In this document: one piece after another, positions 47,301 through 59,522 of the stretch
How the letters are laid out: each line of letters begins with the position of its first letter
How positions within the stretch are numbered: the first letter of the stretch is position 1
From: Chlamydoabsidia padenii
Taxonomy: Eukaryota > Mucoromycota > Mucoromycetes > Mucorales > Cunninghamellaceae
Assembly: GCA_025330725.1 (NCBI GenBank)
Contig: JAIWND010000032.1
Span: 124,001-188,000, forward strand
DNA: 64,000 nucleotides
Reading direction: 5' to 3'
Notes under the pieces: model-generated
The model's input: only the letters and a program-made list of their open reading frames with translations
What the model was told of the DNA's origin: nothing
The model's database searches: none
Translations under genes and position numbers: made by a program

Positions 47301-49082
47301 CATAGATATCCAATACCCCCACAACACAATTAACTTGACCTTGAGCCTGGAGAGATACATTCACCCGAGCCACAATCCATTCGAAGAGTCGTTCGTATAG
47401 CGCCTTGGAAAGAGCATCACGTACAGAGACAGCTTGCACCATGTTCAGAGGTACTTCATAGACACTACCTATATATATATATATATCACAAAAAGTAAGT
47501 ACAATGATTCCTGTCCCTCCCCCTGGTGTCTTTACCTCTTCGACCACCCCGCGTAGTTTCCATTACTCTGACAGTCAAGGCTTTGTAGAGAGCATCGGTA
47601 TCCACTTCAAGAAGATAAGCAATGAAGTTTACCACTAAACAAAATAAAATGGGAGAGTTAGCATATATCTGCTATTCCCCACCCCCACCCCTTTTTTTTT
47701 TACTTACCATCCATGTCTGTGATAGTAGCATGTCCTTCATCGTTTTCAGAGAATACAACATTTCCAAGCCAGAGAATACTGGATAATGTTTTGAAAATGG
47801 TATCTTGTTCTGATTTTTGAAGTCCAATGACACCCATAGCATTCTATACATAAAAAAGTGTTCTATCTTTAATAAACCATACCATCCATCTTTCAGACAT
47901 ATAACTTACCACAGTTTCTTGATAATCCTTCACATCGTCGATTCCATCCACGTTCAAACAATTGCTTTTGCTTGTATACAAGAAGCTTTCTGGGCCTTGT
48001 AATCCAAATTGTTCTATAATATAAACGTTGCATAGGTGAGTATCTTTCTATTTGATTTTATACATACTGTTTTCTTTACCTTTGTATTCTTGAGGAGCTG
48101 CTTTAGTGAGTTGATAAAAGATGTGAAAGTTTCGTTCGTTTTCAATTTGACCCACCACACGATTCTAAAAAAAAAAAAAAAGGATCAGTTAGTACCCCCG
48201 TCTACTGTATTACATGATTATTTTACCTTTTCCAACAAGTAGTTTGTAATAATAGCACCCACAGGTTCACCTTGAGGATTGAATTGGATTTCCAGATACT
48301 TTCCCTATAGAGAAGAAGAAGAAGAGTGAGTAAATAAGTATTCCCATCATATTACTTCCCCACTATCCATACTTACATGACGACTGGAATTGTTGTTTCG
48401 TAATGTCTTTGCACAACCAAAACTTTCCAACAAAGGGTTTGTTGCTAATACCATGTCCTTTGTCTTTTGAATAGTCGAGCTTTTCCCACCCGAGACAGCG
48501 GCGATATACTGCATGATTCGTTTTGCTGCTTCCGTTTTCCCTGCACCCGATTCCCCACTGATAATAATACATTGATTTTCCTTGTATCCATTCATATGAT
48601 GATAAGCTGCTTCAGCAATGGCAAAGACGTGAGGTGGCATCTATCCATAGAAAAAGAGTAGAGTGGGTTAGGTGGGGTTATAGTTTTTATTATTATTTCT
48701 CTTGTTATACTGACCTCCAGCAAGTTTTTCCCTTGATAGTTTGTCAATATATCTTCACTGTAGATACCCAGATCCCGGAAGGGATTCACACTAATGAGCA
48801 CATGGCCGATATAAGTCTATTTAACAAGTCAATGCGGTTAATAATCAATATATAAAAAACAAACGAGGGGACTTTTTTTTTGGGTGGGGGGGGAGGGTTG
48901 CTTACATAAATGTCACCGTTTTGCCATCGTTTCATCAGGTTGTCGTTGATAGCTTCATTGGTAATCTTGGTAAGTAGCGTCATATCAGATACACCGACTT
49001 GTTTCTTCTTGGCACTGTCCTTCCAATCTGCACGAGCAGGTCGTTTTGCCGTAATTGCTTTCTTTCCAAATTTCTGTGCCAT
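44325..49082 (-). CDS. MYO1: Class I myosin (long-tailed, SH3 and acidic tail)
   Basis: Sixteen exons on the minus strand give 1230 residues: 49082-48906, 48816-48715, 48640-48377, 48304-48227, 48164-48080, 48013-47910, 47843-47708, 47634-47536, 47468-46594, 46530-46351, 46275-46023, 45962-45871, 45794-45416, 45357-44860, 44768-44464, 44390-44325. The motor has the P-loop GESGAGKT (122-129), [22 protein letters not shown] and DIYGFEIF. The TEDS site is Ser at about 350 ([11 protein letters not shown]), a Ste20/PAK-type phosphorylation position. An IQ region, TH1 lipid-binding tail, Pro-rich stretch, SH3 domain (about 1073-1130) and DDDDDDEWK Arp2/3-binding end follow. It drives endocytic actin patches. 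One donor is GTCAGT (48714). The start could alternatively be ATGAAG near 49156, spliced to AAATTTGG. Confidence 0.96.
44811..44841 (-). repeat. Poly(A/T) tract in a myosin intron
   Basis: About 29 A residues on the plus strand, i.e. a T tract upstream of the SH3 exon in the minus-strand gene. It may serve as a polypyrimidine tract. Confidence 0.7.
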
Positions 49083-50166
49083 TAAAATAAAAGAGTTAAA
49101 GAGTTATTGGCATTCTATACAACTTTTCGCCATCATCTTTTTTTCTTTACCTTCATTTTGAAAGAAGAGGGATTATATGAATGTCTAAAAAGTAAAAGAG
49201 AAAAGAGGTAGGCGAGTAATGGAAAAAGACGAGGTTTTTGATCAAGCTAATTTTGAAACGCCGATAGAATTCTTTATTGTCCCTTGCCTGTGCTTGATAC
49301 AACCAGGTCCAATAATATATTGTTGCCAAGCATCTGCCCCTCGTATTTTTTATAGACTTGGCACAAGTGGTATGTAGATTACACATTGTACGCTAGAATG
49401 AAGTAAAATAGGAACACAGATGGATCATCACCTCTTTATCTCGATTGATGTCATAGTCTATGAAGATAGGTCGTAAAACCGGAAGGTGTCTTTTTTCGCT
49501 ATTCTCGAGTTACACTGCCGCTTTTTACGTAGTTCCTTTTTTTTTTCCCATTCATCCAGCGTCATACCTAGTTTCTGTTTTCCCATATTCATTCTTGTTT
49601 AGATACAGCTAATATGACAGCTAGCTACAGTAGATAGACTGGCAGTAAGTATGATATCATACCAGACCAAACCAGTTCCTACTTCTCGGATAGACGCCTT
49701 TTTTTTTTAGTGATCACAATCTCATTGGTCTCATTGTATTGTCATTCTTTATTGCATTAAACAATATTCCAGCTCATCTTCATTTTAAATTCCGGCGGTA
49801 CCACTTCCATAAATGTTTTTTTTTCCAAGAACTCTCCAACACATTTAAGCTGTTTCAAATGAATACTTTTAAAAAACATCACTACTTACTTTTCATCAAC
49901 TTTTTTTAACGCGTAAAAGTTTAGTCATAAAGCATTCATTATGATTACTGGTAATGTTAAGCTCTCTTTAACCTTGGTCAAGCGAGGGCACCACAGATCA
50001 ACTTGATAAATTGAAGCGCCGGCTGAATATTTTTTTTTTCCTTTCCTTTGAAGGTCTGCGCGTATTTTGTTTTCTTCCTTGTTGTCCTTTTTTCATCTTC
50101 CTTCTCCTTTTTTTTTTATTTTACTTCTTTCCCCCCCCCCCACCCCTCTTCACTTTTACATACACA
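49083..50166. promoter_or_regulatory. Divergent region between myosin I and H2A.Z
   Basis: No gene is seen. TTTTGAAACGCCGA (about 49251-49264), TTTTAAATTCCGGCGG (49783-49798) and TTGAAGCGCCGGCTGAA (about 50011-50027) are variants of the recurring CCG-type motif. A CTCC/T-rich leader precedes the histone start. Confidence 0.4.
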
Positions 50167-50784
50167 ATGGTAAAAAAACAAAAAAGAAACAACTATAATG
50201 GCATTATATTGACAAAGTCTCACCTTTTTATGTTTTGTGTTTGCTTACTGTGACAAATTAGGCTGATCAACCTTCCGCTAATACTACCGTACCATCATCA
50301 ACAAGCTCGACGGTCGAATCACAATCTTCAAGATCGGAACGAAAAGAAATGAAACAACCTACAGTATCGCAATCAGCCCGATCTGGACTTCAGGTAAGCG
50401 AGAAAACATTATATATATATATAAAAAGGCGTCATTGATGAAACTAACTATTCTCTTTTGTACTAGTTCCCTGTAGGTCGTATTCATCGATACCTGAAGC
50501 ACAAGAGCCGCAACAATGCTCGTGTTAGTGCAAAAGCCGCAGTGTATACGGCGGCCATTCTGGAATACTTGACGGCGGAAGTTTTAGAACTGGCGGGAAA
50601 CGCCACGAAGGATCTTAAGGTGAAACGTATTACCCCTCGGCACTTACAACTGGCTATTCGTGGTGATGAAGAATTGGATGCTCTCATCAAGGCGACTATT
50701 GCTGGTGGTGGTGTCTTGCCTCATATCCATAAATCCCTTATTGATAACACTAAAATGGGTAAAACCAAGGGCAAGAAGGCTTAA
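50167..50784 (+). CDS. HTZ1: Histone H2A.Z variant with long N-terminal tail
   Basis: Three exons (50167-50169, 50262-50393, 50467-50784) give 150 residues. The first exon is only the ATG, followed by a GTAAAA donor. The histone fold [65 protein letters not shown], and [17 protein letters not shown] are diagnostic of H2A.Z rather than canonical H2A. H2A.Z marks promoter nucleosomes and is placed by SWR1. The N-terminal tail is odd: about 44 residues rich in Ser, Thr, Gln and Glu with only two lysines, where H2A.Z normally has a Gly/Lys tail that is acetylated. The L1 loop ([10 protein letters not shown]) is also diverged. The C-terminus (MGKTKGKKA) is basic. Confidence 0.93.
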
Positions 50785-51049
50785 ACACTGGTATTCTCTC
50801 TCTCTCTATTTCTCTTTTATCATTACTATTGTAGTTGTTGTTATTGTCTCTTTACTCACCTCTTTTATCTTCTTTGGTCAGTATTTTATGCGCCACATAT
50901 AAAAATAAAATAAAAAACTAGCGGGGCCGAAAAGCAGTCTACATATAAAAACTGAATTCCTTGTCTCTCTCCTTTTTAAGCTTCTCTTCCCTGTCTCTCT
51001 CTCTCTCTCTTTTTATTTTTTTTATTTTTTTTTTTAATTGTGTGTGATC

Positions 51050-53484
51050 ATGGAAGTGCTCAAAAAGGACTTTGAAGCTTCTCTGCCAGCTATTCGTGAA
51101 GTCATCTTGGATGCTGATTTTATCTCTATCGATGCAGAATTCACTGGTAAGTGAAAAAATGAAAGAATCGTAAACTAAACTGTCACTTTTACTCACCTTC
51201 TCTGTTTGATAGGTCTAAGCACGCCCGATGTCCGCTTTAACAACACTGATGATCTCCAGCAACGCTATCACAAGGTCCAACAACACGTCCAAGCGTTTAC
51301 GATCGTCCAATACGGGGTTTGTGCGTTTAAGAAAACCAACACTGGCTATGTTGCGAAACCCTTCAACTTTTACGTCTTTGGTGGTGATAACAACAATGTC
51401 CAAAGCTACCGCACCTTTTTATCCAGCGCCAGCAGTTTGTCCTTTTTACGATCCAACCACTTTGACTTTAACAAACTCATCGACGAAGGGATTCCGTTTT
51501 ACAACTATGCGGAAGAACGTAACTCTTATACAGCTAATGGTGGATGGGATGTCATTAGTCGACACCAAGAAACAGAAGGTAAGGAACAAAAAAACATTGT
51601 AGATCTAGTAGGGGGGGGAAGGACATCTTGAATTGACTTTTTATTATATTTTTTGTTGCAGATTCAAATTTGGGCAAGTATTCACGATTGTTTTTGGAGC
51701 CTTTCCGAAAAAACCTTACCAACTGGCTTCAGGAAGGTGCAACTACTCCTCTTAATGTCCCTACCCAAAGTGGAACACACAAGAAACTCGTATATCAAGA
51801 AATACAACAAGGGTAAGTGTGAAGGTGAATGATTGGCTTGATCGATTAACTAACTGATTCAATTCATCTTTGACTTGTAAAGTCGATACGCAGGTTATCT
51901 CAAAGGGGTCTCAAAAGATTCCCGAAGTGTACAAGTAATCAAGGTCAAATCTGAAGACAGATTTGCAAAATCATCAAGGGTAATATGAAGGAAGCAAAAA
52001 AGATAATAGAAGGAACACTTACTAACAGTCTTTTTGTTTTGTATATGAAATAGTCACCTGCACTCAACTTTCGACATGTCATCGAAGCAATCAAGGAAGC
52101 TGATTGTCCGGTGGTGATTCATAATGGTCTGTATGATATTTGTCATACTGTTGATCAGTTTTGGCATAACTTACCTGATAGCATTCGCGACTTTAAAGAA
52201 TTGGTGACTAGCATGTGGCAAAAGTAAGAAGACTAGATGATATACTATACTTTCTAATCCTATTGTCTAACTCACTTTTTTTATTTTTATATTACTGTTA
52301 ATAGCGTTGTGGATACGAAATATATGGCCGAATTCCATCCTATTCTTCGGGTAATTGCTACTAATCATCATCATCATCATCAAGACTTGATTTGACTCAC
52401 TCAACTTTTATTCTTCTTTTTAGAATTGCTTTAACACATCTGTCCTGGGGTCACTCTATAACACAGTGGAAGAAGAACTAAGGAACGGTGGACACATTAT
52501 TCGTAAGTCTTGTATAAATGATGATGGTAACTTGATATTCTAATGGTTTATTTTTTTGAATGGGTCAGGTATGGGTGACGGGTTTGAAAGATACTCTGCT
52601 AAAGGAAGTCCCAATTCTTCTCATGAAGCTGGTTATGATGCTTATATGACAGGTGTCATCTATCTTGGTTTTATCTACTATGTGAAGGAAAAAGAAGGTA
52701 AGATGTTTGTCTGTCGTTAGTCATACTGGAAAATAAATAACTAATCTTATCATTTCATATATAGAGGAAGAAAGACTAAAGAAAGACAAAAACAACATCA
52801 CCAATGGCGTCGACGCTACAAAGAATGAAACATCTACCACCACCACTAAAGAGCCTATCTTCATGGATGACTCTGTAACACCCTACTACAACAAAATCTT
52901 TGTCATGCGATGCGACATGCCTTATATCGATTTACAAGATAAGGAAACCATGCGTAAGTACCACTCGATTACTTTTATATCAGGAATCCTTTATCAACCT
53001 TCTACTGTTGTTGTTGTTGTTGTTGTTGTTTTTAGATGGCAACGTTCAGCGCAATCGATTCTTCTTGAATGACATTCCTAGTGGATTGACACATACCGGC
53101 ATCGAAAAACTCTTACCCGAGATTTGTCCTACCAGCATCACTTGGGTTAACGACAACATGGCCTGGCTTACTGTTTTACAACCTAACAAAATCGACCTCG
53201 CACCTTTGGGTAAATTGGGATTGGATCGTGTACGTGACTTTATGGAAGGTGGTGCTCGATTCTTGGACGGTCAAACTTATCAGATCGGAGCCAAAGCAGC
53301 GGATATGACCTTATTATCAGGGGAACAATGGGAAACATTGGGCTTGGGCACTACAACAACAACAACAACAACAACAACACAGGCGGATAGCTCTTCGACA
53401 ACATCCTCCACGGTGCCTATGGGTGCCTCAAGCTATGATGGTAAGTGTCAGGAATTTTTTATGTGATTATATAATCTAATCTCT

Positions 53485-53525
<41 letters not shown>

Positions 53526-53626
53526 TCATAGATCTGGATATCCCACTTCCTCCCAGCTTTAGGTCTGCAAAGCGCGCACAATCTCCCTCGACAGAAGACA
53601 GGAATACCAAGAAAACGAAAAACTAG
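51050..53626 (+). CDS. PARN-like poly(A)-specific ribonuclease
   Basis: Eleven exons give 607 residues: 51050-51146, 51213-51578, 51662-51812, 51883-51979, 52054-52223, 52305-52350, 52424-52502, 52569-52697, 52765-52953, 53036-53440, 53532-53626. The DEDD nuclease signatures are present: SIDAEFTG (Asp28 and Glu30, the same numbering as human PARN), VVIHNGLYDICH with the third acid, and HEAGYDAYMTG with the His and last Asp. NRFFLNDIPSGLTHTGIEKLLPEI starts the C-terminal RNA-binding domain. PARN removes poly(A) from mRNAs and trims snoRNA and telomerase RNA ends. A run of 10 Thr encoded by ACA repeats and a Lys-rich tail (NTKKTKN) end the protein. A 36-base T tract fills the last intron (about 53489-53524). 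Confidence 0.95.
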
Positions 53627-54305
53627 GATAGATCTTTGTAGAATAATTTATGTGATGATTAGTATCCCCCTTCCCTATCCCTCATTGTCATACATTTGAA
53701 AATACCTATATTCTCATTCTTTTGCATAAATAATAAACATGATTAATAAAGTATCGACTTGTCTTGTAAAAAAAAAAAAAAAAATGTTGTTACTATAGTG
53801 TGTATAATAATGGATTACATCTCCCTTCCCCCACAAAAGTCCTACCCATGATGCTTTCTCCATAGATGACGATTGTGGTAAATGCCCTGATAGTCGAGGA
53901 GACGGGATTTCAAACTTCTCGAGAAGGCACAAATGGGCTGATACTGACCAACATAATGACATGTTTCGTTATTTTCTTCACTCGAGTCATCTTCCGTCAA
54001 CAACCAATGACAATTTTACTTTACTCTTTCTTCCTTTGAATCCCTATAGGTTATTCATTTTGATTGAACTAACAAAAATAGTGCCTCCATTAGTAGGAAC
54101 TGCTGTAATGTAGTCTTCTCGTGCAGTCAGTCCCGTATAAACTCATGTTACACATTTTTCAAACGCCGAATAGCTCTGATTGATTTTGTGTAAGACAAAT
54201 TGAAAAGGTTCACCACGTTCCTTTAGTGACAAATGTATCAAAACCTAGACAAGTTTTTTCCTTTTTTCTTCTTTCTCTTTATTACATGTATATATCTCAT
54301 GAACA
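53627..54305. other. Convergent intergenic region
   Basis: Between PARN and the RhoGEF 3' end. It holds an A run (about 53768-53784), CGGGATTT at 53903 and TTTTTCAAACGCCGAA near 54156. Nothing coding is recognised. Confidence 0.4.
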
Positions 54306-56300
54306 TCAAATACTGGTATTACTTTTGTTAGTATCTTGTTTTGATAAAAGGGATCTCGATTTCTGTTCCTGCATTAACCTTAATCGGTCTGATCGAAGAA
54401 AAATAAGTATCGTGTCTGGGACCCAAAAAAAAATCATTTTACCTTTTGCGGCTGATCTACCCAAATCTGTAATAACGGACGACAGATGATAGACCCAATC
54501 TTCTTGTTCTTCTTGACTTTTCGTTTGAAAGACATGTGATTGAGCACCGCCCAAGATAGTAGTATTAATAGTGTCTACCCCTCTAACCCCTGAGATGATT
54601 TCAAAGCAATAGTCGAGCCCACCGGTTTCATAAGGGGATAACGGTTGGACTCGAGCACTTTCTAGATCAATATGACCCTTGTATTGTAGCACAGTGCGCC
54701 TGGTATCCTGTCGAGGTTGGACGTATAATAGTAAATCTGAAAACAAAACCACTGTTCGCTCTACCATGTTGGCTTTTTTCAACCCGTCCATGCTGATGAA
54801 TAGGTTGGTATTGTTGGATACACTCCGACGGCGGGTGACGGAGGGTGAAAGAGTTACTTTGATGAGATCACGTTGAAGTATCAGTCGTCGGTCGGCATGA
54901 ATACTAAAAGGGGCTTCGACTAATGCCTGATGTATTAGCAGCACTTGGTCAACATTATCTGCGTTCTCGATCCTGTTTGATGAAAGAAAAAAAAAAAAGT
55001 GTCGGAGCGGAAATTAAAATTTTGCATGATCCCCCTTTTTTTTTGTATTCGTACCTGGGCCTAATTTCTTCACTTAAACCAAGCATGTCTCGGTTCACAT
55101 ATTGTAGCTTCATATACTCGGGGTGCATATAATGAGTGGCATCAGAAAGTCGGGTGGTGATTTGAACATATCTGTTTACACATCCAGTTGGAATCTGTAG
55201 TAACGATAATAAAGTGGCCCCTTTCAGTGCTGGATCTTTATGTGCTAACTTTACGACAAAAAGAAAAGGAAAAAAGCGTTGATATGGGATAGCGCGGACT
55301 AATGATCTGTTACCTCGATAAACTTTTTAAACGGCGCATATGACTTTAAGCGTTCGTACGTCGATACAATTATATGATAGTTATCAAGGTATGTACCATA
55401 ATATCTTCCCAAGGAGTTGAAGATCTGATAAAAATAAATCAAGGTTAAGGTATATTCAGATATAGGTGATTGTTGGGGGGGAAGCGGAGTAAATCTATTT
55501 TGTTTACCTTGTCATGAAGAATATCACTAATGATTTGAGAAGCTCCAGAACTGCTCAAGCTAAAAAGGAAATTTTGTGTAAGTGGGTTTATTGTCAAACC
55601 CCGCCCTTTCTCGAAGTTTTTCGATGGTAGAAGGGGAAAAAAAAAAAAGATACAACCCTTGCCTTCATTTAACCTACCGCTGTTCCACCGCTTTTAGTAT
55701 GCTTTTGTGTAATTGATATATATCATCCAAGTTACAAAATAACCACTGTAGTTCACGCTGTGTACAAATGGGCTTTTTGGACCCGCTGAGAAAGGACATG
55801 GAGGACGAAGATGAGTTGGATTGGACCCAATCGTTTCTTAAAGGGTATAGGAAAAGATGCATAATCAAATCCAGGGACTGAAGGTAGGTGGCTTCGGATG
55901 TGTATAATTGTTGAATTAATGCTTCTCGGCTTCGATGTGACATTTCATAATCTTGAAGAAAAAAAAAAGGGGGGGATATCGGAATGTGAATACATTGCAT
56001 AAAAGGGGGGGCAAAGCTATGGGACTCACCTAACGTAGTAGTATCGTCATCATCATAGAACTCGGATGTATTCAATATATCGTACATTGATTCTGACGGT
56101 TTGTTTTGACTTATTCCTCGTTGCAGCATACTCCTTCCACTACCAGTAGTGGTGGCATAACTGGAAACACTGCTGTTTTCATCGAGATAATAGTAATCCT
56201 GTTCCTTTTTGGATTGTCTGTTATCTGCATTTGAACGTTTCGCCAGATCATAATCCTCGCTTGAAGTGTTTTGATTGGGTGAAGTGTAAAAAGAAGACAT
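54306..56300 (-). CDS. RhoGEF (DH-PH) protein
   Basis: Six exons on the minus strand (56300-56030, 55951-55678, 55559-55508, 55424-55314, 55248-55055, 54972-54306) give 522 residues. After about 90 polar residues comes a DH (RhoGEF) domain: RSREALIQQLYTSEATYLQSL, then WLFCNLDDIYQLHKSIL, PTGCVNRYVQITTRL and VDQVLLIHQALVEAPF. A PH domain follows (RDLIKVTLSPS, VVLFSDLLLYVQP, QTKSQEEQEDWVYHLSSVI). DH-PH proteins load GTP on Rho-family GTPases to control polarity and cell wall growth. The DH is short and diverged. A possible extra 54-bp intron (54389-54442, GTAAAA to ATCAG) keeps frame, so residues after SAAK may or may not include the hydrophobic MIFFWVPDTILIF stretch. Confidence 0.85.
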
Positions 56301-56389
56301 TCCAACCGAGAGAAAAAAAAAAAGTAAAAAGTAAAATGGAAAAGAAAAAGAAAGAAGGGCTAAATGCGAACATTCCATTTTTTCTTATT

Positions 56390-57049
56390 ATGTTTTCAAG
56401 TGACCTTCTATGTGTAATTGGCTGTGGAACAAGAGCAAAAGACATGGAGTATGGGTTATACCAATCATTTTCCAGGTCACCCAACATCTTTATCCCGCTG
56501 TTTGACAAAAAAGGCAGTTTTTCAAATCCCGCAATTCGGGAATTGAACATCGGTGGAATCACCCGTACAATAGTTGAAATCACCTCGAGTGCCGATCTCA
56601 GTTTAAGTTTTCGTCACATTAATATGCGTGCTTCGCCTTTATATATTTATACTAGTTTAATGCAGTGGAGGGTATGTTTCACATGGATGGCGAAATTCTG
56701 TCAAGCTATAGTAACTGTTGCAAGCTGCCTACAAGATTCAATCCCTCATCTTGTTGTAGCTACGGTTTCGATTGATACTTTTCATGATTGGTTTTTTAAA
56801 TCAAGTATTCATTATAGTTCTGTATGTAGTTTGATCGATCGTGAAAAGGATCTTGATGATGTGGCCCTGATACATGGGAAGGTCGTTCCAAAAAAAAAAA
56901 AGGAAATTCAAATCCCGAAATCAGACAAAACGGATCGGTGGCCCCGAATTTTTCTCTTTCTCTTTCTCTTTCTCTTTTCTCAATTATATTCCACTTTGCT
57001 CTATTCTTATATGCTCAAGGTTACTTTTTGGTTTGCACAGGTAAAATAA
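56390..57049 (+). CDS. Long unassigned open frame (possible orphan gene)
   Basis: A continuous frame runs from ATG 56390 to TAA 57047-57049 (219 residues), and without an ATG requirement it is open from 56231. It is Ser/Ile/Phe-rich with no recognised domain. It contains two copies of the intergenic AAATCCCG motif (56524 and 56910), which argues that part of it is non-coding or repeat-derived. The end (FAQ|GTAAAA) looks like a splice donor. It may be a relic or chance frame. Confidence 0.2.
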   Translation: MFSSDLLCVIGCGTRAKDMEYGLYQSFSRSPNIFIPLFDKKGSFSNPAIRELNIGGITRTIVEITSSADLSLSFRHINMRASPLYIYTSLMQWRVCFTWMAKFCQAIVTVASCLQDSIPHLVVATVSIDTFHDWFFKSSIHYSSVCSLIDREKDLDDVALIHGKVVPKKKKEIQIPKSDKTDRWPRIFLFLFLFLFSQLYSTLLYSYMLKVTFWFAQVK

Positions 57050-58330
57050 TAAAAAACAAGGCACAAACATTATAAGGACTGGTTCTTATCATACAATGAT
57101 AGTTATCCTGGAGCTAATTAGCAAATCTCTTCCAAGAACGACGGAATAGGAATAGGAATTGCTCAAGATAACCCGTAAAAATGGACAGGTAAAAATTACA
57201 ACACAACAATATGCTTCTTGCAGCTAATCTAAGTAGTCTTTTTTTTTTTTTTTTTTTTTTTGTAGACGATGACGACGAAATAAAGTAATGATATTACTCG
57301 ACACTGGTCAGCAAAATAACAATGACAAGTACCTTGGATGTGAAGTCTATCACTGAAACATATCATACGACAACAGCAATCCTACGTGTGAACAGTACAT
57401 TCTTTTACGGACAATTGCAACAGAAAAAGGTGCACAGAGTGGTGGTTTTAGTGGCAATGAAGCTAGCTCACACCGGTTGGAACGACTAGTAAAGATGAAC
57501 AAAGACGGGGGTGAAGCAACTGAATCTCTCTTCTGAATGATACAAAAGCAAACTGGGGGAAAAGGTTGACTTTATTTGGATGGAATGCAACAAGCTTTAG
57601 CCAAAAGAAGAAGACTGCAAATACAAATACGGTGAACATTGACAGTTATATTAGAGGTGAATCACGTTGGCCGAAATACCGACAAACACAGGCGGCAACT
57701 TGGACGAAGCGTCACCTCTTTCTCTCTTTAAATTGATATCTTTGACAACAACCCTATGTAACAATGAACAACAAGGACTTCCACAAGGCAGTGACTTCCG
57801 ACTATCGACAATCAAAAAAGTGATCTCGACCAGCTCATGCAGCCCATCAAACCATACCACTTACACCAACACTCACAGAATCATTATCCTTGGCACTAAT
57901 CACCATGGCATCATTGACACTAGATATCAACCAACCTGGGTACTCTTGGATTGACACTCAAAGTCTATTAATAAACGACGACCCACTCATTGTCATGGTG
58001 ATGATGGACTTAAACCACTCTTACTATTATAGCATTATCCTATTGTCTTTTTACCTCCTTGTTTACCTTCCCTTTGGTTGAATAGTTAAATATCATTGAT
58101 TGAACCATTAATTACTTTGTTAAATAGTGTTATTTTATTGTCCTTTTTAACCCCTTGTTTATCTTCCCCCTTATTTGAACAAATAAAAACACTTTGATTA
58201 TTCTGTTAAAAACATGTTTAATATGTATTGTTTATTGTGCTCTACTAGTTTTTATGATATACATTCTACCATAAAAAGGATGTGATTAATAATGGCATTG
58301 GACATCACAGGATCTATTCCCTAGACATTG
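57050..58330. other. Gene-poor region with exon-like relics
   Basis: A donor-like CAG|GTAAAA at 57190 and a strong T-tract acceptor ending at 57265 frame a possible old intron of about 76 bp. Downstream, ACTGGTCAGCAAAATA (57303-57318) matches the WD40-like remnant at 17.65 kb. Short frames such as SLTLDINQPGYSWIDTQSLL (about 57910-57970) hint at a decayed gene but break soon after. Confidence 0.3.
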
Positions 58331-58339
58331 GTTAGTAGT

Positions 58340-58343
<4 letters not shown>

Positions 58344-58391
<48 letters not shown>
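58344..58391 (+). repeat. 48-base poly(T) tract
   Basis: The longest homopolymer in the window. On the minus strand it would be an A tract directly following a short open frame that starts with ATG at 58568 (ADTPPLRGKGTVLRPT). Confidence 0.9.
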
Positions 58392-59522
58392 CATGTACTG
58401 TACTTTGGTTATGCAGACGGCTTCGTGGTAACTTAATTTTTTCGTCGAATAAGCGGAGGATGAAATATCAGTAAGTATTGTGTGTAAGTATGTGGTTTCC
58501 TTTTCTTTTTCACTTACCGTTGGCCGAAGAACCGTACCCTTCCCTCTCAAAGGAGGGGTGTCAGCCATATTCTCCTCCAAGAATTGACTGACAAATTGTT
58601 GTTGTTTGTTAAGGGGTGGACATCCCCAAGGAAAGTTGAAAATAATTTAAAAAGCTCTTTTATATAATGTGAAAAAGAAAAAATCAGACGATCAAAAACC
58701 ATGCATTGTCAAATTATAACAATCGTATACAGGACATTGACCATCACACAGTTCACATTAATGAATTGATGCCTATAGGATGCCACTCGGGCTAAAATTT
58801 CCCTACTCACGGCTTCGGATGTCGGCATTTTAAATATTAAACCCACGCTTGTGGTCTGCATGATAAAGACGGGAGTCCATTTCATTATGATAATTTAGGT
58901 TGAGATAGAATCACAGTACCATACAGTAACAGGGAGGTATAATTATGTCAATAAATATGCACTGAGCTTAACCACACTGGCATTATTACACCTGGTGCAC
59001 ACATAATCTGTCTTTTCTACATATGCACATCCGTAGTCGAGGTTGCTTGACTCCTATTGGATTTCATTTGTGTTCATCCCCTAACTACCATACGAATCAA
59101 AGGTCAAGTTTATTATTATCTTTTTTCGTGGTTTGAATAAGAGAAAGGATCAGCCGATTTGTAGGATCATATCAAAAGTAAAATGAACTGTATTTTAAGT
59201 GTAGCATAGTATGACATGAAGCATCAGTATTTTTTAGTGTCATAATATGTAAATATAATGATTATTACAAATGTCTGTATGAAACTGAATGATTGATGGC
59301 TCAGTACATCAAAAGTTTCATCCTTGCTTTGCCGTCTCTCGAACGAATGTGTCGGCGTTTAAAAATGCGATGGTCAATTGCCATAAAAAAAAAGAGCCTG
59401 CTGTCATTTCTTTCAATTTCTTTCTCCTTACTTTTATTCTTCTTCTTTCTCTCTCTCTCTCTTTTATAACCCCCTTTCCCACACTTTATTACTCTACTCA
59501 TAACTGACTTGTCTTGCAAAGA
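58392..59522. other. Intergenic region upstream of the LtrA-like gene
   Basis: A short minus-strand frame from ATG 58568 (MADTPPLRGKGTVLRPT) ends at a GTAAGT donor. No convincing next exon is seen, so it is left unassigned. GTCGGCATTTTAAATA (about 58818) and GTCGGCGTTTAAAAA (59351-59365) are motif variants. CT-rich promoter sequence (about 59445-59465) precedes the LtrA-like start. Confidence 0.4.

Noticed and set aside
58332..58580. Small minus-strand gene starting MADTPPLRGKGTVLRPT
   Set aside because: The first piece ends at a good donor, but the only downstream acceptors lead into a poly-Lys run made by the 48-base T tract; no family is recognised.
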